Shown one piece after another: positions 20,375 to 30,116 of a DNA stretch of 64,000 nt (its first letter is position 1; each line of letters starts with the position of its first letter). The DNA is from Chloroflexota bacterium. GTDB taxonomy: Bacteria > Chloroflexota > Anaerolineae > Caldilineales > Caldilineaceae. The notes below the pieces were generated by a model. The model was given only the letters and a program-made list of their open reading frames with translations, did no database searches and was not told the origin of the DNA. The stretch is from positions 1-64,000 of the forward strand of contig JAGWYN010000011.1 in the NCBI GenBank assembly GCA_018969295.1, given 5' to 3'. The position numbers and the translations under genes are program-made.

Positions 20375-21519
20375 GATTTGCTCCCACCCAGCTTTGAAGA
20401 GGTGGACAGTGCCGCCAAGATCGCCGCAATCCAGTCGCCTAGATTCGCAGCAGCACGGTCGCCATTGAGATGCGTGAGCGACTCTCCCTCCAGATTGAGC
20501 GACGTGACTGTTGCCAATGTCTGGCCACCGTAGACTGTCTCTAACTTCCCCCAGTAATTATCCAACGCATTGATCGATTCCTTCACCAAACTGGTGTTGT
20601 AGCCGGCAACAACCGGCTTCTCAAATGCATTGGCGAGATTCCAACCCATGCCATCGGTGCGCACCACACCCAACAGAAAGCTTGGTGGGTTGAGCGGAGC
20701 AGTGCTGTTCTGCTTGCCACTGGGTATCGCTGCAATGGAGGCACGCAAAAAGCCTTCAACCGTGCGCAACGCCAGGTCGACGTTGCCGTTCAAATTCCTG
20801 AGCAATTGGTTCCAGTCGATTCGTGCATAACGGTAGAAGCACGAGGAGTTGAAGCCAAACGTGTTGATATGACCGGCACCCGTCTCATCGGCGTCCTCGC
20901 GAACGTCATCTACAGCCGTAAAATAGTCCATCTCCATGCTGACACGATGGGTAGAGATGGCATGGGCAACCTGACAAGCCGCTTCCAGGTTGAGCTTGGG
21001 TTCGTTGGCCAGCATGCGGCCGAAAAGGGCAATGTCCGGCGCAGCCACTCGATTCTGATATTGCTTGACCATCCCCTTGACGATCTCTTTGAGTACTCCA
21101 GGACGCAGCTTCTCATCCCGCACCTCATCCCAGTGCGTCGCCAGCATATCGGCAATCGCCGCCACCTCATCGTCACTGATGAAAACCAAGACAGCACTCT
21201 GCTCAGGCTTCTTCTTGTTCGGTGTCGTGTAATCGCTCATCAACGCAATGGCAACCGGCATCGCCTCCTCTTCAGCTTTGCCATGCACCCTGACAAGTTT
21301 TTTCGCCACTTCGACCGCCAGATACTGGGTGCGTTTGCTCGTGGGCATCTGCGTTGTTTCGGCAAACAAGTCGTTCTTGCGAATCGAACGCTTCAAGCAC
21401 TGCGACGAAACCCGCGCCCGCCGCTGCCCGCCAAAGATACAATCTTTGGGGCTGCCTGTGTCGTCACGGTTGAGGTTGGACGGTACAAAATTCTGGATCA
21501 TGTGTAGCTCAACAAACAT
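20371..21519 (-). CDS. cas7e: Cascade backbone subunit Cas7e (CasC)
   Basis: A 382-residue Cas7 protein, present in multiple copies along the crRNA to form the Cascade backbone. The N-terminus VELHMIQNFVPSNLNRDDTG and the following GGQRRARVSSQCLKRSIR are diagnostic for the I-E Cas7 family. A GGAG motif precedes the ATG by nine bases. The 77-base gap to the cas11 stop is the longest spacer inside the Cascade gene block. Confidence 0.96.
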   Translation of the reverse strand: MFVELHMIQNFVPSNLNRDDTGSPKDCIFGGQRRARVSSQCLKRSIRKNDLFAETTQMPTSKRTQYLAVEVAKKLVRVHGKAEEEAMPVAIALMSDYTTPNKKKPEQSAVLVFISDDEVAAIADMLATHWDEVRDEKLRPGVLKEIVKGMVKQYQNRVAAPDIALFGRMLANEPKLNLEAACQVAHAISTHRVSMEMDYFTAVDDVREDADETGAGHINTFGFNSSCFYRYARIDWNQLLRNLNGNVDLALRTVEGFLRASIAAIPSGKQNSTAPLNPPSFLLGVVRTDGMGWNLANAFEKPVVAGYNTSLVKESINALDNYWGKLETVYGGQTLATVTSLNLEGESLTHLNGDRAAANLGDWIAAILAALSTSSKLGGSKS

Positions 21520-21596
21520 TTTGTTTTCTCCTCAGTTGTTGCATTGGTTGCATTGGCTCAATCGATTGTCGTTCGACAGGCATCGTAAAACACGTT

Positions 21597-22142
21597 CTAC
21601 AGTTGCGGCGCAGTCTCTACACTGGGTACCTCGCGCACATCCGGCATGCGCCTCCAAAATGACTGCGCCCAGGTACGCTGCACCCAACGGTTCGGATGAG
21701 TCCATCCGCGAAGGGCACCAAAAAGCGCATGCCAGTTGACAGGCACATCATTGGCCTTGCAAAGGCTCACAGCCTGGCGTAGATGCCAGGCGATTTCATC
21801 CTCGTGGGCGTTGAGCAGCGCAGTAAAGCGCCGTTCAATCGATTCTTCACTCTGCTTGCCCTGCTGCACACGCCGGAAATGGCTGCCCATGTCACCTGTA
21901 CCACCCAGCATCGGGTGCAGCGCAAAGAGCGGCGCAATCGTAAAGTATGGCCGTTCTGCACGCTGTCCGCCCTCTTGGGGCAACCAGGGTACGATGTAGC
22001 GCAGCACATTCGCATCTTCACCCGGCGCCGAGGCGGAACTGCGCCGCAAAATCGCCAATATGCCGCGACTGTATGCCTGATCGCTGCTGTCACGTACGCT
22101 TTCCAGCCATGTGACAAACGGTACCTGCTGTTCACTGCTCAT
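21597..22142 (-). CDS. cse2: Cascade small subunit Cas11/Cse2 (CasB)
   Basis: A 181-residue alpha-helical protein typical of Cse2: basic, with SRGILAILRRSSAS near the start and an internal PYFTIAPLFALHP segment. Two copies stabilise the R-loop in Cascade. AAGGAG lies five bases before the ATG. Position between cas8e and cas7e is the canonical I-E order. Confidence 0.93.
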   Translation of the reverse strand: MSSEQQVPFVTWLESVRDSSDQAYSRGILAILRRSSASAPGEDANVLRYIVPWLPQEGGQRAERPYFTIAPLFALHPMLGGTGDMGSHFRRVQQGKQSEESIERRFTALLNAHEDEIAWHLRQAVSLCKANDVPVNWHALFGALRGWTHPNRWVQRTWAQSFWRRMPDVREVPSVETAPQL

Positions 22143-22166
22143 GGTAGCTCCTTCCTGTTGCGTTGG

Positions 22167-23711
22167 TTATGCCTCAAAGTTCAATACCTTGCCCAATCCC
22201 TGCGCCAGTTGCTCACGACCACGCACCACCGCTTTGAGCGCCCGCGGGGTGTCACCCAGACCCTCACTGACCTCCTCAAAGGTGGCCCAGGCCGCCTCGC
22301 GTAGCCAGCCAAACCAACGGCGCATGGCCTCGATGGCCTGTTCGGGCAACGCCTGCATGGTCTCTCGAAAGAGGGGCTCCAGCCCAGCCCAATAACGCCG
22401 CTCTGTGCCCATCGTGTCACGCAGCGATTGAACATCGTCCGAATTGGCACTCCGCCCGCTCTCTTCGTCCGGCACCAACAACACAGCAGCCATCGTGCTA
22501 CTGGCTTTCCACAACTCACTGGCTGTGTTCTCTGCAGCTTCCAGCGCCTTGGTCAGCAGATCAACGAGCTCTGGTTCCTTTAGGTAGGCTGGCGGCAACG
22601 GCACATGTTCGCTACGAAAAAAATCTATCTTTGCCTGGTTGCTTGCCATCCCTAACGCCATGCAGCGCAGGCTGTAATGATCATCCAGCACAGGACGCCC
22701 CCCTTCAGCCAGCCGAGCCAGCCAATCCAACACCGCCGGCGGCTGTTGTTCAGTCGATTTGAAGCGCAGCAGCGCCGCACTGTCACGCCACAAGGCACGG
22801 TCCTCACTGAAACGTTTAGCGAGATAACCTAGTTTTTCATCAACCCGGTAATGCTTCATCGGGTCCCTGGCAAGAAAGGTTGCATCAAGCCTCAGCCCAG
22901 GTGTCAACGCGATCGAACGCACAACGATTCCGCTGTCATTCGTTTCCGGCATCAACAACAGGCGTCGATTTTGCCACGTCAGGTAGTCCAAATAGCCCTG
23001 TGGCTGTTCACGGTCAGGGGCATAGGCATCCTCCATCTCCCAGGCCGGCCGATCTGTTGCGCTGCTCGCAATCGGTTTCTCTGCCGGATACTCGATCAGA
23101 TTCAGCACAAGTGTTTCGAAAATTGAATTACCTTCTGCGATCAAGATCATGCCACGCGTGGCTGTGCTATCTGTAAAATTGAGCTGTAGCTGCGGATTGC
23201 ATAGCCCCGCAAGGCCAAAGGTCTGGGCAGCAACCACAGCGCGTGCTGCCTCCTCCGCAGACAGCACCACATCATTGGCGTCGGTCGTGTGGTCAAACAG
23301 CGTTGCATTGTTGCCCGTAGAAAGTTCAGGCAACAAGGAGGCAATCGACTTGGTCTGCTTGTCCACCGCAGCATGGATCGTCTGATAAAAAGGGTGCTCT
23401 GAATCAAACAGGTCAAAGCGGCTGTGCCACTGCACAAAATATCGTTCGATCCGTGCCATGTCAAAACCATCTTTTGTCGCCCATATCGCCTTCCATTCAC
23501 GGCTGTTGCGCGGCCCGTCATAGACCCGATGCAACAACGCCAGGAGCATGCGCAGCACGGCTGCGATGACAAGCGGCGAATCGTCATGGAGCGCACGCAG
23601 ATGAGGCGCCTGCGCCAGCAATTCGCGCAAGCTGTACTCATTCAACGTTCCATTCGCATCGACAGCACCGATCCATGGTTCATCAAGCAGGTTGAAGGTG
23701 GGTTGTGTCAT
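22167..23711 (-). CDS. cas8e: Cascade large subunit Cas8e/Cse1 (CasA)
   Basis: A 514-residue large subunit that recognises the PAM and recruits Cas3. The start is chosen at MTQPTFNLLDEPWIG because FNLLDEPWI is the conserved Cse1 opening; fourteen upstream in-frame codons have no similarity. Internal landmarks are LFDSEHPFYQ and the C-terminal four-helix bundle region. The gene begins about 50 bases after the cas3 stop. Confidence 0.94.
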   Translation of the reverse strand: MTQPTFNLLDEPWIGAVDANGTLNEYSLRELLAQAPHLRALHDDSPLVIAAVLRMLLALLHRVYDGPRNSREWKAIWATKDGFDMARIERYFVQWHSRFDLFDSEHPFYQTIHAAVDKQTKSIASLLPELSTGNNATLFDHTTDANDVVLSAEEAARAVVAAQTFGLAGLCNPQLQLNFTDSTATRGMILIAEGNSIFETLVLNLIEYPAEKPIASSATDRPAWEMEDAYAPDREQPQGYLDYLTWQNRRLLLMPETNDSGIVVRSIALTPGLRLDATFLARDPMKHYRVDEKLGYLAKRFSEDRALWRDSAALLRFKSTEQQPPAVLDWLARLAEGGRPVLDDHYSLRCMALGMASNQAKIDFFRSEHVPLPPAYLKEPELVDLLTKALEAAENTASELWKASSTMAAVLLVPDEESGRSANSDDVQSLRDTMGTERRYWAGLEPLFRETMQALPEQAIEAMRRWFGWLREAAWATFEEVSEGLGDTPRALKAVVRGREQLAQGLGKVLNFEA

Positions 23712-23762
23712 CGTATTTTGTGTCCTTTCTTTGTGCTTCCGGGTGGCGTGCATGGCAGCAGA

Positions 23763-26700
23763 TCAAAAAAGCAGCTGTTCTTCGCCCAATTTGAGAATCT
23801 CCAAACCGAGCCGTTGTGAGAGACGCAGCAGAGAGGTAGTCCCTTCCAGCGGACAGATTCCATTGTAAAAAATTGCGATGCGATGCGTATGCAGCAGCGT
23901 ATGATCACGCCATCCTGGTGGAACTGCCTGCGCAGCAAAGTAACGCAAGACAGCCGGGTTCGAGACCGTGACAACGCGCTGGGCGAGTTCACGCGTCAGT
24001 TCAAGCGTTGGCTTTTGCGTCAGGTCAATCTGGGGCAGACCGCCAGGATCCAGTGCAAAACGGCTGGTCTCACGCTCGCTGTGCAAACAGACCAGGTTGA
24101 TCGTAGGTCGCATCAGGCGCGTCATGGCTTGCAGAGACGCATGAATCTCCGGACGTTCTTCTTCCAAAAGATCACTTTCCCGCCAAAGCAGGTGTTCGTA
24201 GTCTGGAGCAGGAACGAGACGATTCGCTGCCTCAAGACGTGCCTTTTCTTCGTGTTTCGTTCTCTTCTCCAATGCGACCCGCAGCAGCTCTGAGGCGTTG
24301 GCTGGCAGGCCGTCTGGCAAGTTCTCTTCGTCCCCATAGACAGCCTCAATCAGGGCTTTCGTCTGAGCTGGCAACCGCAAGAGGCTGCCCACAGTTTGCA
24401 GGGTCCACAATGAGCGCAGCAGGATGTACGGCTCATAAATATATGCGTCGTCACCCAACGCAGGCACGCCGTCGGCCGTCACTTCCGGTTTGGGAATCAG
24501 CAGCGTTGGCGTCTCCAAACCGGCAGGACGAACTGCCCGCGCATGGCGGTGAAGACGGCCTGCGCGCTGCAAAATCAGGTCAAGAGGCGCCAGATCGCTC
24601 ATCATAAGGTCGAAGTCAAGGTCAAGGCTTTGCTCAATGACTTGTGTAGCGACAACAATGGATTTGTGCGGCCGCTGCCCTGACTCTTTGCCAAACCGGT
24701 CGATCACAGCTTTCTCAATGCGGTCCCGCCAGACGCCAGGCATGCGTGCATGCAAAAGAAGTAAATCTTCGTCAGCAACCAGGTCAGCCTTTCGCAGTGC
24801 GCAGTAGACCTCTTGGGCACGCTGTACACGATTACAGATGACGGCAGCGCATCCCCCATTCTGCAGCCGGGCGCGCATTTCTTCGACCAACGTTTCGACC
24901 AGAGGTTCAATCCACTCTACGGCGATGCATCGCTCCTCATTTTCAGGCAACGACTTGATGTATAGATGGTTCTGAGAGACGACAGTCACCGACGGGTAGT
25001 TGGCTTCATTCAGCTTTTTTATGCCATCATCGCTCCCACGCCAGGCAGCAACCAACTCCTGCCTCGTTCTGGCTGGCAGCGTTGCCGACAGCACAATCGC
25101 CGACGCACCCACCGCACGCAACCAAACCAATAGCTGCGTAAACAGCCGATTCATGTAGGTGTCGTAAGCGTGAACTTCATCAAAAATGACGGTCTTTCCA
25201 CTTAAGCCAAAGAGACGCACAAAAAAATGGCGCGTTTGCAATGTGCTCATGAGCGCCTGATCAACTGTGCCCACAGCAAATGGCGCCAACAGCGTCCGTT
25301 TGCGCGGCAGAAACCAACTTTGCGCCTTGACGGTCCCCTGTTCGTCCTCATCTTCTGTGGTCAATTCAGGAATCAATACCTCGGTGCGCCACTGTGCACC
25401 GCTGTGCACAAGGTGGTAGTTGATTTGCTGCGCCGGATAACGCTTGCGCAGGTATTTTCCCACCCGTTCATACATCTGGTTGCTGGTAGCCTGGGTTGGC
25501 ATCGCCACGTAAAGACCACGTTGTCCCCGCAGCACGGCCCAGCGATCAGCCAGATACGACGCCAATTCCGTCTTGCCGGATCCAGTCAGCATCTCCGCAA
25601 TCACCAGCGTCGGCTCTTCATCACCCGGAAACAAATCAATCACAGTCTGCTGTGCCGGATGCGGCGTGAAACCGTGCAGGTCCTCAAAGGAAAGCAGTTC
25701 CTGAGGCGGCTGCCAGTCTAACCAACCAAGTGCTCTCAACGCGCGCAGCGCACGTCGCTCAGAGAGTGAGGCGTATACCTCTGCTGCCACATAAGCTGTG
25801 CTAAAGGTGAAATAGTCCTCCATGGAGCCGATCCAGTCAGCCACGGAAGCCAGACCCGAAAGCAGTACCAGCACTGCACCGCATTCGGTCGCATCACGTC
25901 CCAAACGGGCCACTTTCGGCGGCGCAAAGAGATCAACCAAGCTGCGGAGCAAGGCACGCTGCGCTGCCTGCCAACTCTGATCGCCAAGCTGCCGTTTGTG
26001 CAATCGGCGTGTATCTGCCGTCGGCCACGTTCCATGATGTCCCCCCAGCGCTTGGGCAACCTGGCGAGCCACCTCCAAATCGAGCTCGGTCTCCTCCACC
26101 AACATGTCCTGCAGCAGGAGCGCAGAAACCGTTGCATGATAACAAATCGTTTTGCCCATCAGCGGCGGGAAAATAAACCCAGCCTGCTCCAGTTCGGTCT
26201 GCGCTGGCCTGTGCTTGCGTTGAAAATTAGGCGAAGCTTTGCCGATGTCATGACACGCCACCCAAAATGCAAAGATGCGGCCCGCAGCCGCAGGTTCAAT
26301 CTCCAGCGCCGCAGCAATCTGATTGCGAAATGCATCGGTCAACACATTTTTCCACAGCGCCAACGCAACCTGCCCCACATCGATCAAATGACAGAGCAGA
26401 GGATGCGTGCTGCCATTGCTGCCTGTCTTGGCCCAAAACCGCATATGCTCGGGTGGCTTTGACGTCACCTGATATAAATCGGCAAGCCGACCTGCCTCGG
26501 TAATTTGCCGCTCCCGTAATTCGTCCGGCGCCATCACCTCCACATCCGCCCCCCACCCCCGAATCCACGGCAACATCTCCTGCGGCTCGGCAATCTGCCC
26601 CCGCCAGATCAACGAGCCGTCCCCAACGTCCTCGATCCGCTGCCCCCGCTGCCACTGCGTCTCTTTGACCCGCGCAGCCACGCTGGGATGAAAACGCAAC

Positions 26701-27446
26701 ACCACCTCCACCGGCTCACTCTCGCTGTACCAGATGCCCCAGGCGTCGCGCAACAGCGCATTTGGGTCAAAATCAGCCGGAATTTCGTAGCGCTCCGGCA
26801 AAATCTGCGCCGAACGCAGTCGCTCCACTTTGAATGTCCGGATGGCGTGCGGGGGCTCACGCCATCCGATCACATGGACGGTCTGGCCAACCGCATAGGG
26901 TTCGAGAAAGTACGGAGCAAAGATGTACTCGTAGATGCGCCCGCTCTCATGCCGGTGCGTCACTTTGACCTTGCGCCCAGCCGACCACGCCTCGGTCAAC
27001 GTCTCCAATACCTGCAGATAGACCGGGTCCCGATAGACCAGCGCATCCTCCATCACATCCGCCGACCGCAGCAGATGCTGGCTCACGTTGTGGTCAAGCC
27101 GCTGCAGCGCCCGCGCCAGCTTGCGCAACGCCGAAGCACTGTGCGGATTCAGTTTGTCCGTCCGCGTCGCCAACAGCCGCGTCGCCAGATGCAACGCCAT
27201 GATCTCATGCAGGTTGAACGCCGCTCGCGTCAGATCCGCCCCACGATCCAGCTTGAGCTTGCCACCGTCTAGCTCGTCTTCGTACACGCCCGACGGCAGC
27301 TGATCCTGCCCCAGATATTTGGTGATCGTGCTGCGGTGAATGTCCAGCCGCCGCGCAATTTCCGCACGCGTCAACCCCTCCGGATGTGCCCACAGCAGCC
27401 GCTCAATCTGCAGCAGACGCTGCGCTTTGTTCTCTGCACGCTCCAT
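23763..27446 (-). CDS. cas3: HTH-WYL-WCX regulator fused to Cas3 nuclease-helicase
   Basis: A single 1227-codon frame. Residues about 5-50 form a helix-turn-helix (LTRAEIARRLDIHRSTITKYL). Residues about 150-215 form a WYL domain ending in HVIGW...TFKVERL, and about 245-320 a WCX-type domain (VVLRFHPSVAARV). Cas3 starts near 335 with FWAKTG. Its HD nuclease has HPLLCHLIDV, ACHDIGK and GGHHGTW; the helicase has GSGKTE, DEVH, SATLP and QRAGRLHRH. The ATG at 27446 has AAGGGGAG upstream; the frame extends 34 codons further without similarity. An internal ATG at 26444 could give a free 893-residue Cas3, but its upstream sequence lacks a clear ribosome site. WYL domains sense ligands in several defence regulators; autoregulation here is inferred. 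Confidence 0.93.
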   Translation of the reverse strand: MERAENKAQRLLQIERLLWAHPEGLTRAEIARRLDIHRSTITKYLGQDQLPSGVYEDELDGGKLKLDRGADLTRAAFNLHEIMALHLATRLLATRTDKLNPHSASALRKLARALQRLDHNVSQHLLRSADVMEDALVYRDPVYLQVLETLTEAWSAGRKVKVTHRHESGRIYEYIFAPYFLEPYAVGQTVHVIGWREPPHAIRTFKVERLRSAQILPERYEIPADFDPNALLRDAWGIWYSESEPVEVVLRFHPSVAARVKETQWQRGQRIEDVGDGSLIWRGQIAEPQEMLPWIRGWGADVEVMAPDELRERQITEAGRLADLYQVTSKPPEHMRFWAKTGSNGSTHPLLCHLIDVGQVALALWKNVLTDAFRNQIAAALEIEPAAAGRIFAFWVACHDIGKASPNFQRKHRPAQTELEQAGFIFPPLMGKTICYHATVSALLLQDMLVEETELDLEVARQVAQALGGHHGTWPTADTRRLHKRQLGDQSWQAAQRALLRSLVDLFAPPKVARLGRDATECGAVLVLLSGLASVADWIGSMEDYFTFSTAYVAAEVYASLSERRALRALRALGWLDWQPPQELLSFEDLHGFTPHPAQQTVIDLFPGDEEPTLVIAEMLTGSGKTELASYLADRWAVLRGQRGLYVAMPTQATSNQMYERVGKYLRKRYPAQQINYHLVHSGAQWRTEVLIPELTTEDEDEQGTVKAQSWFLPRKRTLLAPFAVGTVDQALMSTLQTRHFFVRLFGLSGKTVIFDEVHAYDTYMNRLFTQLLVWLRAVGASAIVLSATLPARTRQELVAAWRGSDDGIKKLNEANYPSVTVVSQNHLYIKSLPENEERCIAVEWIEPLVETLVEEMRARLQNGGCAAVICNRVQRAQEVYCALRKADLVADEDLLLLHARMPGVWRDRIEKAVIDRFGKESGQRPHKSIVVATQVIEQSLDLDFDLMMSDLAPLDLILQRAGRLHRHARAVRPAGLETPTLLIPKPEVTADGVPALGDDAYIYEPYILLRSLWTLQTVGSLLRLPAQTKALIEAVYGDEENLPDGLPANASELLRVALEKRTKHEEKARLEAANRLVPAPDYEHLLWRESDLLEEERPEIHASLQAMTRLMRPTINLVCLHSERETSRFALDPGGLPQIDLTQKPTLELTRELAQRVVTVSNPAVLRYFAAQAVPPGWRDHTLLHTHRIAIFYNGICPLEGTTSLLRLSQRLGLEILKLGEEQLLF

Positions 27447-27516
27447 GCTCTCCCCTTCCCTTTTCCGACGGCCAACCCGCCCCCTACCCTCCCGCATCGA
27501 TCGCGGCCTCCCCACC

Positions 27517-27525
27517 ATCCTAGCA
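27517..27525 (-). promoter_or_regulatory. Possible extended -10 promoter of the cas operon
   Basis: Minus-strand TGCTAGGAT (TGn plus TAGGAT) lies about 70 bases before the Cas3 ATG. A weak -35 (TTGCGG) is upstream at non-ideal spacing. The same TGCTAnnAT pattern appears at 13062-13070 and in the promoter at 36088-36096. Confidence 0.35.
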
Positions 27526-27575
27526 CACGGTCGCTGCCAATTCCGCAACAGTCGCCAAAATTCGTGCCCCCTTCC

Positions 27576-27785
27576 TTATTTTCGTTTCTTAAACGGCCAC
27601 AACCCTCCCTTTTCATCCTCCGACAACAAAATTCCCGCCTCGTCCAGGCTGGGCAGCCGACGCGTTACCGTCGACGTCGGCACCCCCAGCTGACGGGCCA
27701 GCTCGCTCGCCGAGATGCCCGGCTGCTCTTCAATCTTCTCGGCCATCTCCTCAAATTCCGCTTCCTTTTTGTTCCAAAATGGCAT
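27576..27785 (-). CDS. Small winged-helix DNA-binding protein (69 aa)
   Basis: A 69-residue protein consisting almost only of a winged helix: AEKIEEQPGISASELARQLG and VPTSTVTRRLPSLDEAGIL fit the recognition helix and wing of MarR/HTH_24-like regulators. The start at 27785 is chosen because GGAGGAG lies just before this ATG; 14 upstream in-frame codons look unrelated. It sits 129 bases upstream of the WYL-Cas3 gene on the same strand and follows modB after two hairpins. It could regulate either neighbour; no direct evidence. Confidence 0.7.
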   Translation of the reverse strand: MPFWNKKEAEFEEMAEKIEEQPGISASELARQLGVPTSTVTRRLPSLDEAGILLSEDEKGGLWPFKKRK

Positions 27786-27820
27786 CACTCCTCCACGATG
27801 AATCAGCACGAATCGACGTG

Positions 27821-27862
27821 CCTCCATCTTGGAGGATGGCTGTTGCCACTACGGCAACAGCC
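27821..27862 (-). terminator. Two hairpins after modB
   Basis: GGCTGTTGCC (27838-27847) and GGCAACAGCC (27853-27862) form a perfect 10-bp stem with a 5-base loop. CCTCC (27821-27825) and GGAGG (27831-27835) form a second small hairpin. There is no T-tract, so termination would be weak or factor-dependent. Confidence 0.45.
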
Positions 27863-27905
27863 GTCAACATATTTCGGTGAAAAGCTCTCCCCACCCCTGC
27901 ACCGC

Positions 27906-28706
27906 TCACCGCCTCAATCCCCGACGCCCCAAAAGCCCCTTGACAGCCACCAACACCGCAAACGAGACGGCAACCAGCAAAAACGCCAGCGTCACCGCAA
28001 TGTCCAAATCCCGCTCGAACCCCAGATAGATGGCCAACGACATCGTCTGCGTGCGGCCAGGAAAGTTGCCGGCAAAGATGATCGTGGCACCAAATTCTCC
28101 CAGCGAACGCGCCCAGGCCATGACCGCCCCCGCCAACAGCGCCGGCCAGGCCAGCGCCACCGTCACATGCCGAAAGACCTCCCAGTCGCTGGCACCCTCC
28201 AAAGAGGCAGCCTGCTCCAGGTCCGGGTCGATCTCGGCAAAGCCAGCCACCGCCGCCATGATGTAAAAAGGCGCCGCCACAAACATCTGGGCCAACACCA
28301 CCGCCACCGGCGTAAAGACAATCTGCACCCCCGCCCCCTCCAAGAGAGGACCCAACAAACCACGCCGACCAAAGACCAACAGCAACGCCACCCCCGCCAC
28401 CGCCGGCGGCAGCACCATCGGCAGCTCCACCAACGTTTCAACAAAAACCTGAAGACGGCCGGCTCGCCTGGCCAGCAGATAGGAGAGCGGCGTCCCCAAC
28501 AGGACGACCAGCAAGGCCGCCGTCGAGCCAGTGCCCAGGCTGAGCGCCAACGCCTGCAATACCATCGGGCTGGCCAGATGGGCCCACAACCCAGCATAGT
28601 CCAGGTTCAACCCCAATGCCAGCAGCGGCAACACCAACAACCCCAACAGCGGCATCCCCGCCAACAGCCCCCCCCATCCACGCCCTCTCCGCAACCGCAC
28701 ACCCAC
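27906..28706 (-). CDS. modB: Molybdate ABC transporter permease ModB
   Basis: A 266-residue inner-membrane permease. Several hydrophobic helices surround the EAA-type loop (LEQAASLEGASDWEVFRHVTV), through which the permease contacts its ATPase, and RSLGEFGATIIFAGN is typical of ModB/CysT permeases. The frame begins with GTG at 28706, three bases after the modA stop, so the genes are one operon. No modC ATPase gene is found in the window. Confidence 0.9.
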   Translation of the reverse strand: MGVRLRRGRGWGGLLAGMPLLGLLVLPLLALGLNLDYAGLWAHLASPMVLQALALSLGTGSTAALLVVLLGTPLSYLLARRAGRLQVFVETLVELPMVLPPAVAGVALLLVFGRRGLLGPLLEGAGVQIVFTPVAVVLAQMFVAAPFYIMAAVAGFAEIDPDLEQAASLEGASDWEVFRHVTVALAWPALLAGAVMAWARSLGEFGATIIFAGNFPGRTQTMSLAIYLGFERDLDIAVTLAFLLVAVSFAVLVAVKGLLGRRGLRR

Positions 28707-28709
28707 CCC

Positions 28710-29531
28710 CTACTCCGCCAGACGCACAGGCAGCAACCCCGCATCCGCCAGGATCGCCTGCCCCTCTGGACCCAGAACAAAGGCCACAAAACGGGCGGCC
28801 AGGTCGGGCTGCAGACTGTCCCCCACCGGCGCAATCGGGTAGGACGCAACCACATTCAACGAATCCGGGATCGCCAACAGCCGCACCGAGTCGCGCACTG
28901 CCCCAACGATGTCTGACACATAGACAATGCCAGCATCCGCCTCCCCCAGCTGCACCTTGGCCAGCACCGCCCGCACGTTGTCCTCGTACGATACAACGTT
29001 CGCCAACACAGTGGGGCTGTAAACCGCCGTGTATTCGGGCGACGCACTCGCCTTGGCCAGAAAGTCCAGGCTGTACTGACCCGCCGGCACCGCCGCATCC
29101 GCCAAAAGCAGCTTGAGCCCGGGCAACGCCAAGTCCTGCAGCGAGTCGATCCCCGCCGGGTTGTCCGCCGGCAGCACCACCACCAGCCGATTGTTGGCAA
29201 AAAACTGCACTTCATCAGCGGCGATCCGCCCCCCATCCACCACAGCCTGCATCTGCAGCGGGTTGGCAGAGGCAAATACATCCGCCGGCGCCCCACTGTT
29301 CAGCTGCTGGGCCAGCTGCTGAGAACCCGCAACACTCAACGTCACCCGAACCCCCGGCTCGCCCACCGCAAAAGCAGCCCCCATCCCCTCAAACGCATCC
29401 GCCAATGAGGCAGCCGCAAAGACCACCAACTCACGATCCGGGGTGGCTGTTGGCTGGGCTGCCGACAGATTGCAGCCCACCAACAGCCCAGCCAGCAGCC
29501 ACCCCACCCCCCCACCACAGAGCCACTTCAT
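28710..29531 (-). CDS. modA: Molybdate-binding lipoprotein ModA
   Basis: A 273-residue periplasmic-type binding protein with a lipoprotein signal: a hydrophobic N-terminus ending in the lipobox LLVGC. The mature protein has the ModA core VVFAAASLADAF, VTLSVAGSQQLAQQL and GAPADVFASAN, which carry oxyanion-binding residues. Its start codon overlaps the padR stop by four bases, so padR-modA-modB are co-transcribed in that order. Confidence 0.92.
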   Translation of the reverse strand: MKWLCGGGVGWLLAGLLVGCNLSAAQPTATPDRELVVFAAASLADAFEGMGAAFAVGEPGVRVTLSVAGSQQLAQQLNSGAPADVFASANPLQMQAVVDGGRIAADEVQFFANNRLVVVLPADNPAGIDSLQDLALPGLKLLLADAAVPAGQYSLDFLAKASASPEYTAVYSPTVLANVVSYEDNVRAVLAKVQLGEADAGIVYVSDIVGAVRDSVRLLAIPDSLNVVASYPIAPVGDSLQPDLAARFVAFVLGPEGQAILADAGLLPVRLAE

Positions 29532-30088
29532 CCTCCTCCCCCCTCTTCTGCCGCAGCAGCCGAGGCAAACCGCACCTCACAGCGGCGCAGCCAGGCCAGC
29601 GCCGCCTCCATCTGCCCCACCCGATAGTCGCCAACCAACCTCACCACCGTGCCAGCCTCCACAGCCTCCCCCACAGCAAGCCGCTGCAGCTGCGCCTCGC
29701 TGGCTTCAATCTGCCGACGAATCAGCTCGACCGCAGCCCCCTCCCCCACGGCAAAATAGAGCTTTGTCAACAGCTCCAACCGAAAATCTCGCCCATGTTG
29801 AACCGGGGTCCGCAGCCACTGCGCAAACCGCTCCCCCCCCTGGACGGTCAGATGAAAAAGCTTGCGCGGAGGACGGGCTCCCTGTGGCTCCAACACGCTC
29901 GCCACCAACCCCTCTTCCTCCAGACGGCCCAACACCGCATAGAGCATGCTCTGCTTGATCTTCCAGACCAGACCCTTCACCTGGGCAGCCTGAATCTGCT
30001 GTATCAGTTCGTAGCCGTGCAGCGGCTTCTCACGCAGCAGGCCAAGCAGCGCATGCTCTGCCGCCAAAGGACGTTTTTGTGCGTTCAT
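29528..30088 (-). CDS. PadR-family transcriptional regulator
   Basis: A 186-residue PadR protein. The N-terminal winged helix (HALLGLLREKPLHGYELIQQI, SMLYAVLGRLEEEGLV) is followed by the C-terminal helical Vir-like dimerisation domain. First gene of the padR-modA-modB operon. A TGAATAT/ATATTCA palindrome about 30 bases upstream is a likely autoregulatory operator. The usual molybdate regulator is ModE, so a PadR protein here is unusual. Confidence 0.88.
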   Translation of the reverse strand: MNAQKRPLAAEHALLGLLREKPLHGYELIQQIQAAQVKGLVWKIKQSMLYAVLGRLEEEGLVASVLEPQGARPPRKLFHLTVQGGERFAQWLRTPVQHGRDFRLELLTKLYFAVGEGAAVELIRRQIEASEAQLQRLAVGEAVEAGTVVRLVGDYRVGQMEAALAWLRRCEVRFASAAAAEEGGGG

Positions 30089-30116
30089 CGTTTGCTCCTC
30101 AGGTCAATTTGAAAGT

